This document shows positions 6,304 through 11,253 of a DNA stretch of 11,253 nt, piece by piece; the first letter of the stretch is position 1; each line of letters begins with the position of its first letter. The stretch spans positions 1 through 11,253 of the forward strand of contig CAKUPI010000038.1 in assembly GCA_934675045.1 (NCBI GenBank), read 5' to 3'. The DNA is from an uncultured Eubacteriales bacterium (GTDB taxonomy: Bacteria > Bacillota > Clostridia > Oscillospirales > Butyricicoccaceae). The position numbers and the translations under genes were made by a program. The notes beneath the pieces were generated by a model. That model saw only the letters and a program-made list of their open reading frames with translations, made no database searches and was not told the origin of the DNA.

Positions 6304-6330
6304 GCGGCGGGCCTTTGCGCTGCCCGCCGC
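6304..6330 (-). terminator. Terminator of the LysR-type gene
   Basis: GCGGCGGGC (6304-6312), 9-base loop, GCCCGCCGC (6322-6330): a perfect GC-rich 9-bp stem seven bases after the LysR stop codon. On the minus strand it is followed by TTTTGCTTTG. Confidence 0.85.
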
Positions 6331-6337
6331 CTGTGTA

Positions 6338-7243
6338 CTACTCTTCTTCTTCCTTGACCCCGAGGTACTGCATGACAAACCGGTTAAAGGCCTCGGCCGC
6401 CGGCGAAAGGCGGCGATCGTTGCGGTAGGCCAGATACATCTCCCACCGGCTGAGCTCCGGACAGCCGCGGATGGCGACGCTGACCAGCCCGCGGCAGTTC
6501 TCCTGCGTCAGCGTCGGCTTGGCCGCCAGACAAACCCCCACCCCCTGCCGCACCAGATCGAGCAGAAAGTCCTGCTCGGCCGAGGTGACGGCGATGCGCG
6601 GCACGTAGCCCGCCGTGGCCGCCGCCCGCAAAAGCCGGTGGTAATGGGTGTGGTTTTCGCCCAGCGAAACAAAGACCTCGTCGCGCAGCTCGGCGACGGA
6701 AACCGACTCGGCACCGGCCAGACGGTGCTGCTGGGGCACGACGAGCACAAGGCAGCTGCGCTCGACCAGATTGGCCGTCAGCGCCCCCAGCCGAAGCGGG
6801 GCGACGGCCAGCGCCATGTCACATTCGTCGGCCAAAAGCGCCTGCTGTACGATGTGGGCACCGCGGTTGATGGTGTGCACGTCGACGCTCGGGTACTGCC
6901 GGCAAAACTCGGCGACCACGCCCGACAGGTACAGGCTGCACAGCCGCAGCGGCGCGGCGATGGTGACCTGCCCCGTCACCTCGCCCGAAAGGCGGCGGGC
7001 CGATACGCTCAGGTCGTCGTAGGCGGCAATGACGGCGGCCGCCTTGGCAAAAAACTGCTTGCCCTCGGGCGTCAGCCGCACCCGCTTGGACTGGTAGGCC
7101 AGCAGCTTAAAGCCCAGCTCTTCCTCCAGCTTCTGCATGGCAACGCTGAGCGCCGGCTGCGAAATAAACAGCTGCCTGGCCGCTTCGGAAAAGCTGCCGC
7201 ACCCGGCCACCCTGACAAAATACTGTATCTGCCGCAAGTCCAT
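6338..7243 (-). CDS. LysR-family transcriptional regulator
   Basis: A 301-residue protein of standard LTTR length. The winged helix-turn-helix is at residues 1-60: MDLRQIQYFVRVAGCGSFSE, AARQLFISQPALSVAMQKLE and LTPEG (57-61). The linker helix and a periplasmic-binding-protein-like effector domain follow (about 90-295), the latter starting GQVTIAAPLRLC. The start is the ATG at 7243-7241 with AAGGAGAG ten bases upstream; residues encoded further upstream are low-complexity and fall in the promoter and repeat region. LTTRs commonly control a divergent neighbour, but none is divergent here: both flanking genes share its strand, and it seems monocistronic. The target and coinducer are unknown. The run EEEE at the C terminus is unusual but harmless. 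Confidence 0.94.
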   Translation of the reverse strand: MDLRQIQYFVRVAGCGSFSEAARQLFISQPALSVAMQKLEEELGFKLLAYQSKRVRLTPEGKQFFAKAAAVIAAYDDLSVSARRLSGEVTGQVTIAAPLRLCSLYLSGVVAEFCRQYPSVDVHTINRGAHIVQQALLADECDMALAVAPLRLGALTANLVERSCLVLVVPQQHRLAGAESVSVAELRDEVFVSLGENHTHYHRLLRAAATAGYVPRIAVTSAEQDFLLDLVRQGVGVCLAAKPTLTQENCRGLVSVAIRGCPELSRWEMYLAYRNDRRLSPAAEAFNRFVMQYLGVKEEEE

Positions 7244-7292
7244 TCCGATCCCACTCTCCTTGCCCCGGCTCCCGCCGTCCGATGATGGTTTG

Positions 7293-7301
7293 ATTATACC
7301 A
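7293..7301 (-). promoter_or_regulatory. Extended -10 promoter element of the LysR-type gene
   Basis: On the minus strand TGGTATAAT (7301-7293), a consensus -10 with TGN extension, 50 bp before the ATG. The -35 position falls in repeat copy 1 and is poor (no TTGACA-like hexamer at 16-18 bp), so recognition would rely on the extended -10 or an activator. Confidence 0.75.
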
Positions 7302-7310
7302 CAGCGGCGC

Positions 7311-7405
7311 GCAGAAAGCATCCCGCTCCCCCGCCCGCGAAAGCAGAAAGCCTCCCGCTTCCCGCCCGCAAAGGCAGAAAGCATTCTTCTCCCCCGCCCG
7401 CAAAA
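7311..7405. repeat. Three tandem 31-32 bp GC-rich repeats upstream of the LysR-type gene
   Basis: The copies are 7311-7342, 7343-7373 and 7374-7405. Each begins GCAGAAAGC, continues through a CTCCCGCTYCCC-like pyrimidine run and ends CGCCCGCRAA. Copies differ at a few positions and one single-base indel. The minus strand is G-rich, with several GGG runs per unit. The array lies between the terminator of the dehydrogenase gene and the -10 of the LysR gene. There is no spacer between units, so it is not a CRISPR array. Confidence 0.88.
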
Positions 7406-7410
7406 AAGGA

Positions 7411-7451
7411 GACGGCCCTTGAAAAAAGGGCCGTCGGCGCCGTTTCGGCGC
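7411..7451 (-). terminator. Double-hairpin terminator of the dehydrogenase gene
   Basis: GACGGCCCTT (7411-7420), loop GAAAA, AAGGGCCGTC (7426-7435) is a perfect 10-bp stem. On the minus strand it is followed by TCC and TTTTTT (7408-7403). A smaller hairpin GCGCCG-TTT-CGGCGC (7437-7451) abuts it on the upstream side. Both follow the dehydrogenase stop by about 40-80 bases. Confidence 0.85.
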
Positions 7452-7488
7452 GGATTTTCAATACTGCCGGTTGTTTTTAAAAGGCTTT

Positions 7489-8355
7489 TTACTTTTCGTA
7501 AACCTTGATCAGGGCCTGCGTGCCGTCATTTTCCAAGCCCATGCCGGCCATGTCCTCGTACAGGCCGAGCACGGCGTCGAGCATCTTGAGGTCCAGACCG
7601 CGCTGCGCGCTCTCCTCGCGCACGATCTTCATGTCCTTGATAAAGTGCTTGACGAAAAAGCCGGGCGCAAAATCCCCCTTGAGCGCGCGGGGGGCCATGT
7701 TGGCAATCTGCCAGCTGCCCGCCGCACCGGCGCCGATGGCGCCCAGCATGGCCTCGGGGTCCAGACCGGCCTTCCGCGCGTAGGCGATGGCCTCGGTGTA
7801 GGCCGCCGTCGCGCCCGCCACGGCGATCTGGTTGGCCGCCTTGGTGTGCTGCCCCATGCCGGCCGCGCCCATGTGCCGGATGTTTTTGCCCATGCACTGA
7901 AAGAGCGGCATCGCCTCGTCAAAGTCGGCGCTGTCGCCGCCCGCCATAATGGACAGCGTTGCGTTGCGCGCGCCGCTGTCGCCGCCCGACACGGGGGCGT
8001 CCATCACGCGCACGCCTTTTTCCCTGCCCTGCGCATACAGCTTCTGCGCCAGCGCCGGCGACGACGTCGTCATGTCGACGACCAGCGTACCCGGCCGGAC
8101 GCTTGCAAAAATGCCGCCCGGCGCGCAGAAAACCTCTTCGACGTCCTTGGGGTAGCCGACCATCACAAACACGACATCGGCGTCGGCCGCCGCTTCGGCT
8201 ATCGTTCTGCACGGCACAAAGCCCAGCTCGCGCGCCTGCTCCGCCATTTTCTCGTAAGTGCGGTTGAAGGCCTTGACCTCATAGCCGTTTTTGACCAGAT
8301 GGCCCGCCTGCTGCGCGCCCATGACCCCGGTTCCGATCCACGCGATTTTTTTCAT
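7489..8355 (-). CDS. NAD(P)-dependent beta-hydroxyacid dehydrogenase (3-hydroxyisobutyrate dehydrogenase / tartronate semialdehyde reductase family)
   Basis: A 288-residue cytosolic oxidoreductase. The Rossmann fold has GTGVMG at 8-13. The strand-2 end AFNRT (29-33) carries Asn-Arg-Thr, the pattern that favours NADP(H) in this family. The substrate-binding DAPVSGG is at 119-125, and the catalytic Lys172 and Asn175 are in GQHTKAANQ. The family interconverts 3-hydroxyacids and the corresponding semialdehydes (3-hydroxyisobutyrate, tartronate semialdehyde, 4-hydroxybutyrate); the exact substrate cannot be told from sequence. The ATG has AGGAGGAAG seven or so bases upstream; the open frame extends to 8700 but that part crosses the promoter. 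It stands alone with its own strong promoter and terminator. No valine-degradation or glyoxylate-pathway gene is nearby. Confidence 0.92.
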   Translation of the reverse strand: MKKIAWIGTGVMGAQQAGHLVKNGYEVKAFNRTYEKMAEQARELGFVPCRTIAEAAADADVVFVMVGYPKDVEEVFCAPGGIFASVRPGTLVVDMTTSSPALAQKLYAQGREKGVRVMDAPVSGGDSGARNATLSIMAGGDSADFDEAMPLFQCMGKNIRHMGAAGMGQHTKAANQIAVAGATAAYTEAIAYARKAGLDPEAMLGAIGAGAAGSWQIANMAPRALKGDFAPGFFVKHFIKDMKIVREESAQRGLDLKMLDAVLGLYEDMAGMGLENDGTQALIKVYEK

Positions 8356-8388
8356 AACTCTTCCTCCTGATCCAATCCTTTTGCCCTC

Positions 8389-8417
8389 ATTATAGGAGCA
8401 AGAAAGCGGGCTGTCAA
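8389..8417 (-). promoter_or_regulatory. Full-consensus promoter of the dehydrogenase gene
   Basis: On the minus strand TTGACA (8417-8412), exactly 17 bp, TATAAT (8394-8389). Both hexamers and the spacer are perfect. The predicted start near 8382 leaves a leader of about 27 bases containing the AGGAGG site. Confidence 0.93.
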
Positions 8418-8521
8418 TCAAAATCCCCGGCCGCCCGGCCCCGTTTTTTCCCAAAAGCGCACCCTTTGGGCGCAAAAGGCATACCTTGTAGCAGGATACA
8501 AAATGAGAAAGGGGAAGCATT

Positions 8522-8722
8522 ATGGAGTTTGACTGCGCACAGCCCTGCGCAAGCGGCAGCGAAATACAGCGCTTTATCAGCGACAACATCTTTCTGGTCC
8601 TCATCGTTCTGGCCGTGCTGTACGGCCTCGGGTACCTCGTCATCAAGGCCGGCGTCAAAAACGGCATTCTCGAGGCGCTCAAGGACCCGGGCTGCCCCAT
8701 CGCCCCGCCCTGCGGCCTGTGA
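8522..8722 (+). CDS. Small single-pass membrane protein with paired terminal cysteines
   Basis: I do not recognise this 66-residue protein. Residues 1-22 are polar with a CAQPC (CX3C) pair at 5-9. Residues 23-43 (NIFLVLIVLAVLYGLGYLVIK) are one strong transmembrane helix. The tail is Lys-containing and ends DPGCPIAPPCGL, a second cysteine pair (CX5C, residues 59 and 65). The Lys/Lys after the helix suggests a cytosolic C terminus, but this is uncertain. It is supported by an AAAGGGG site at 8508-8514, seven bases before the ATG, a sensible composition and a hairpin at its stop. I found no good -35/-10 pair in the 166-bp divergent gap shared with the dehydrogenase gene. It could be a bitopic accessory protein or a redox or metal-binding peptide; no function is claimed. 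Confidence 0.7.
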   Translation: MEFDCAQPCASGSEIQRFISDNIFLVLIVLAVLYGLGYLVIKAGVKNGILEALKDPGCPIAPPCGL

Positions 8723-8739
8723 CGGCCGCGGGGCCTTTT
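8708..8739 (+). terminator. Terminator overlapping the stop of the small membrane protein gene
   Basis: CCCTGCGGCC (8708-8717) pairs with GGCCGCGGGG (8724-8733) with one T-G wobble; the TGA stop lies in the loop. CCTTTT follows, a short T tract, so termination may be partial. The gap to the convergent HD-protein gene is only 26 bases. Confidence 0.6.
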
Positions 8740-8748
8740 GGGCGGGCT

Positions 8749-9324
8749 TCAGATTTCCATTTCGCCCATCAGGCTGCGCATGGCCAGAATGGTCTTTTCC
8801 ATCAGCTCTTCCAGCGTCCAGCCGAGCATGTCGGCGCCCTTGGCAATGACCTCGCGCGAGCAGCCCGCGGCGAACTTTTTGTCCTTGAACTTTTTCCTGA
8901 CGCTCGATACCTCGAGGTCGGAAACGCTTTTGCTGGGCCGCATGATGGCCGCCGCGCCGACAAGGCCGGTCAGCTCGTCGACGGCAAAGAGGATTTTTTC
9001 CATCTGCGACTCGGGCGGAATGTCCGACGCAATATCGCCGATGCCGTAGCCGTGGCTGGCGCAGGCGCGCACAATGCTCTCGTCAATGCCCTCGGCGCGC
9101 ATCAGCTCCTGGCACTTGACGCAGTGCTGTTCGGGCCACTGCTCGAAATCGAGGTCGTGCAAAAGCCCGACGACCTTCCAGTACTCCACCCTTTCGGGGT
9201 CGTATTCCCGGGCAAACCAGCCCATCACGCCCGAAACAATTTCGGCGTGGCGCAGATGAAAGGCTTCCTTGTTGTACCGGCCCAGCAGCTCGCGGGCCTC
9301 CTGCATGGTGGGAATCGCAGACAT
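8749..9324 (-). CDS. HD-domain protein, probable metal-dependent phosphohydrolase
   Basis: A 191-residue cytosolic protein. HLRHA (23-27), LLHDLDFE (54-61, the His-Asp doublet at 56-57), ASHGYG (89-94) and VDELTG (115-120, Asp116) give the H...HD...D metal-ligand pattern of the HD superfamily, which includes nucleotidases and (p)ppGpp or cyclic-nucleotide hydrolases. The compact HD domain, about 10-125, is followed by a charged tail with KKFKDKKFAAG (144-154) and a helical end. Homologous stand-alone HD proteins of this size are common in Clostridia and mostly uncharacterised, so the substrate is unknown. The start is the ATG at 9324-9322 with AAAGGAG eight or so bases upstream; the frame open further out lies in the promoter region. 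It is monocistronic, converging on the small membrane protein gene. Confidence 0.88.
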   Translation of the reverse strand: MSAIPTMQEARELLGRYNKEAFHLRHAEIVSGVMGWFAREYDPERVEYWKVVGLLHDLDFEQWPEQHCVKCQELMRAEGIDESIVRACASHGYGIGDIASDIPPESQMEKILFAVDELTGLVGAAAIMRPSKSVSDLEVSSVRKKFKDKKFAAGCSREVIAKGADMLGWTLEELMEKTILAMRSLMGEMEI

Positions 9325-9363
9325 GACATTCGCTCCTTTATGAAAATGAACTGTAATGGGTAT

Positions 9364-9372
9364 ATTATACCA
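9364..9372 (-). promoter_or_regulatory. Extended -10 promoter of the HD-protein gene
   Basis: On the minus strand TGGTATAAT (9372-9364), 40 bases before the ATG, with no good -35 hexamer. It is the same element as at the LysR-type gene, and it is divergent from the cls promoter 75 bp away. Confidence 0.75.
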
Positions 9373-9446
9373 TATCGCGCCGGGTTGGGCCGCACGTTTT
9401 GCAAAAAAAGTGCGCGAATTCTGTTCCGGTCGGCCGCCCGCTTCAA

Positions 9447-9475
9447 TTGCAAACAGATGCTCTTTGTGGTATAGT
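9447..9475 (+). promoter_or_regulatory. Promoter of the cardiolipin synthase gene
   Basis: TTGCAA (9447-9452), a 17-bp spacer and TATAGT (9470-9475), preceded by TGTGG (extended -10). The predicted start is about 9482, only nine bases before the upstream ATG candidate at 9491. Confidence 0.8.
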
Positions 9476-9490
9476 AAAGGAGTCTGAATC

Positions 9491-10990
9491 ATGTGGTTAT
9501 CTGGCCCTTTTGTCAAAGGAGGCGTTTTTTTGTCGCTGCCGTCCGCTCTGGTCACGTTTCTGTACCTTTCCAACATCGTCGCGGCGCTGTCGCTGCTTTT
9601 TGTGCGCAAAAGCGACACCGCAACCACTCTGGCCTGGCTGCTGGTCTTTGTTTTTCTGCCCTACATCGGCTTTATCCTGTATTTCTTCTTCGGAAGCCGC
9701 GCCAAATACAAAATCATGACCCGGCGTTACAGCCTCAGCCGTGACAGCCTCGGGAAAATCCCCTTTACCCCCTCGACGCCGACCGAGCTTTTAAACGACG
9801 AGGCGCGCCAAAACCTCGACCTCATCAACATCAACACCAACGGCGCGGGGAGCGTGTACACGCAGGACAATTTCTGCGAGCTTCTGCCCTCGGCGCGCGA
9901 AAAATACGACCGCATGTTTGCCGAAATCGACGCGGCGCGCCAAAGCGTCAACGTTTTGTATTTCATCATCAAGACCCACGACAAGAGCGGGCGCGACCTC
10001 ATATCGCTGCTGGCCAAAAAGGCGCGCGAGGGGGTCAAGGTGCGGCTCATCTATGACACCTTCGGCTATATCCGCGCGCGGCGCTCCGATTTCCGCGAGC
10101 TGATTGAGGCCGGCGGCATGGTCTACGGCTACCTGCCCTCCTTCCTGCGCACGGCGCTCGAGGCCAACTACCGCATGCACCGGAAGATCGTCGTCATCGA
10201 CGGCCGCGTCGCCTACACCGGCGGCATCAACATCGGCGACGATTATCTCGGGCTGGATCTTGTCAGAACCCCCTGGCGCGACACCTCCATCCGCATCACC
10301 GGCCCGGCCGTGCGCGATGTGCAGCTCCGCTTTGTCGAGGACTGGGTCTATATCGACCGCCAGACGCACCTGCTCGACCGCAAAAGCTCCATCGAAACGG
10401 CCAACGAGCTCAGCCTGCTCTTTCCCCCGCTGGAAAAGACCGGCAACATGGGCGTGCAGATCATTTCGAGCGGCCCGGACAGCGAGGAATCCTACACGCG
10501 CGACTCCTACCAGCGCATGATCTCGACCGCCGACCGCTACGTCTATATCCAGACCCCCTACTTTGTCCCCGACGAGGCCCTTCTGCACACCCTGCGGCTG
10601 GCCGCCCACGCCGGCATCGATGTGCGCGTCATGATCCCCGGCATCCCCGACAAGAAATTCGTCTACTACGTCACCACCTCGTACATCGGCGAGCTTTTAA
10701 AGTCCGGCATCCGCGTCTATGTCCACGCCGGCTTCCTGCACGCAAAGACCTTTGTGCTCGACGACGCCGTCGCCTCGATAGGCACCACCAACCTCGACAA
10801 CCGCTCCTTTGACCTCGATTTTGAAATCAACGCCATGGTGTTTGACCGCGGCTTTGCCGTGCAGTGCCGCGACACCTTCATGCGCGACATCGACGACTGC
10901 GTCGAAATGACCGCCGAACAGTACAAAAGCCGCAGCCGCATCACCCGTCTGCGCGAGGGCTTCTGGCGGCTGGTGGCGCCGCTGGTATAG
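9491..10990 (+). CDS. cls: Cardiolipin synthase, phospholipase D family
   Basis: A 499-residue membrane enzyme (486 if started at TTG 9530) that condenses two phosphatidylglycerols, or a related lipid donor, to cardiolipin and glycerol. Two transmembrane helices lie near 18-38 and 47-67. Two phospholipase D HKD motifs follow: HRKIVVID (His230, Lys232, Asp237) then GGINIGDDY, and HAKTFVLD (His417, Lys419, Asp424) then GTTNLDNRSF. All catalytic residues are present and length and order are normal for ClsA-type enzymes. Two starts compete: ATG 9491 with AAAGGAG eight bases upstream, and TTG 9530 with AAAGGAGG seven bases upstream. The first ribosome site overlaps the probable promoter. No terminator follows; the next gene starts 33 bp on and is probably cotranscribed. 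Confidence 0.95.
   Translation: MWLSGPFVKGGVFLSLPSALVTFLYLSNIVAALSLLFVRKSDTATTLAWLLVFVFLPYIGFILYFFFGSRAKYKIMTRRYSLSRDSLGKIPFTPSTPTELLNDEARQNLDLININTNGAGSVYTQDNFCELLPSAREKYDRMFAEIDAARQSVNVLYFIIKTHDKSGRDLISLLAKKAREGVKVRLIYDTFGYIRARRSDFRELIEAGGMVYGYLPSFLRTALEANYRMHRKIVVIDGRVAYTGGINIGDDYLGLDLVRTPWRDTSIRITGPAVRDVQLRFVEDWVYIDRQTHLLDRKSSIETANELSLLFPPLEKTGNMGVQIISSGPDSEESYTRDSYQRMISTADRYVYIQTPYFVPDEALLHTLRLAAHAGIDVRVMIPGIPDKKFVYYVTTSYIGELLKSGIRVYVHAGFLHAKTFVLDDAVASIGTTNLDNRSFDLDFEINAMVFDRGFAVQCRDTFMRDIDDCVEMTAEQYKSRSRITRLREGFWRLVAPLV
9515..9522 (+). promoter_or_regulatory. Second ribosome-binding site inside the 5' end of cls
   Basis: AAAGGAGG with a 7-base gap to the in-frame TTG at 9530-9532 (codon 14 of the longer version). 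It is a stronger match than the AAAGGAG at 9476-9482, which lies at the predicted transcription start. Starting here still keeps both membrane helices (MSLPSALVTFLYLSN at the N terminus). Confidence 0.6.
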
Positions 10991-11023
10991 CCTTTTGACA
11001 TCCTCGCTTCGGGAGGGAAGCCT

Positions 11024-11253
11024 TTGACAGTTTTGGTACAGGGCCTTTCGGTCCACTATGAAATCCTCGGCGGCGGCGAACAGACCGTCCTCTTTCTGCA
11101 CGGCTGGGGCGCCCCCATCACCGCCTATCGGCCCGTTTTGGAGCTTTTGGCCCGCCGCTTCCGCGTCGTCGCCTTTGACATGCCGGGCGTCGGCGGCACC
11201 GGCGAGCCCGCCCGGCCCTTTACGCTGGACCACTACGTCCGCTTTACGCTGGA
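11024..11253 (+). CDS. Alpha/beta-hydrolase fold protein, N-terminal part (3' truncated by the window edge)
   Basis: The frame starts at TTG 11024 with GGGAGG (11011-11016) seven bases upstream, and stays open to the window end (76 codons). The product begins TVLVQGLSVHYEILGGGEQ (after the initiator), then VLFLHGWGAP with the oxyanion-hole HGWG, a helix YRPVLELLARRFRVV and AFDMPGVGGTGEP, which is the family's usual D-x-P-G-x-G-x-S/T loop. The Ser/Asp nucleophile elbow, acid and His would lie beyond the edge. Family members are esterases, lipases, peptidases or C-C hydrolases, so no substrate can be named. No ATG lies at a plausible N terminus; the frame's only early ATG is the Met in FDMPG, after the oxyanion motif. 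It follows cls by 33 bp with no terminator. Confidence 0.85.
   Translation, partial: MTVLVQGLSVHYEILGGGEQTVLFLHGWGAPITAYRPVLELLARRFRVVAFDMPGVGGTGEPARPFTLDHYVRFTL

Noticed and set aside
4294..6378. Extended MATE open frame of 694 codons
   Set aside because: The first 234 codons read through the MarR gene in another frame; the family start and ribosome site are at 5676.
6158..7285. 375-codon plus-strand open frame opposite the LysR-type gene
   Set aside because: Shadow frame over a clear LTTR, crossing two hairpins and a promoter.
7311..7405. CRISPR array
   Set aside because: Repeat units are contiguous without spacers, number only three and differ from each other; no cas gene is present.
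7471..8370. 299-codon plus-strand open frame opposite the dehydrogenase gene
   Set aside because: Antisense shadow with no family motif and no Shine-Dalgarno site.
1..11253. Mobile element, prophage, toxin-antitoxin or defence system
   Set aside because: I found no transposase, integrase, terminal inverted repeats, phage gene or effector-type pair. The tRNA genes are intact, and I saw no direct-repeat attachment site beside them.

Overview
The window reads as chromosomal DNA from a high-GC Gram-positive anaerobe of the Clostridia, perhaps an Oscillospiraceae-like gut lineage. The reasons are strong AGGAGG-type Shine-Dalgarno sites, sigma-A-like promoters with extended TGN -10 elements, the gene order soj - spo0J - serS, an NimA-type flavoprotein and a MepA-type MATE pump. 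The organism assignment is an inference from gene content. The soj/spo0J pair suggests that the left end lies near the replication origin.

Layout. Positions 1-2863 (+) hold a tight cluster: the 3' end of soj/parA, parB/spo0J, serS and a pyridoxamine-phosphate-oxidase-fold (Nim-like) gene that starts inside the serS stop codon. Next comes a tRNA unit with its own near-consensus promoter: tRNA-Ser(UGA) and tRNA-Ser(GCU), closed by a perfect bidirectional terminator (3213-3246). So seryl-tRNA synthetase and two of its substrates lie within about 0.8 kb. Positions 3247-3419 contain no gene, only GC-rich DNA with three CCCGCGGG motifs between two converging terminators.

Positions 3458-6128 (-) form a compact three-gene operon with overlapping stop/start codons: a MarR regulator, a MATE multidrug-type exporter and a DapF-fold, PLP-independent amino-acid racemase/epimerase. 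It has a clear promoter (TTGACA-17-TATAGT) and a palindromic probable operator at the transcription start. The racemase lacks typical DapF substrate motifs, so its substrate is open. Coupling it to an exporter under a MarR protein is the most interesting biology here.

Positions 6338-8355 (-) carry two single-gene units: a LysR regulator, and a beta-hydroxyacid dehydrogenase with a fully consensus promoter. Between them lie three tandem GC-rich 31-32 bp repeats. A small one-helix membrane protein with paired cysteines follows (8522-8722, +), facing an HD-domain protein (8749-9324, -). The right end (+) holds a cardiolipin synthase with two competing start sites and, 33 bp later, the truncated start of an alpha/beta hydrolase that begins at TTG.

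Overall this is mostly ordinary core chromosome. I see no phage, transposon, CRISPR array or obvious defence system. No intergenic stretch exceeds 300 bases. The many long antisense ORFs are by-products of high GC at third codon positions.
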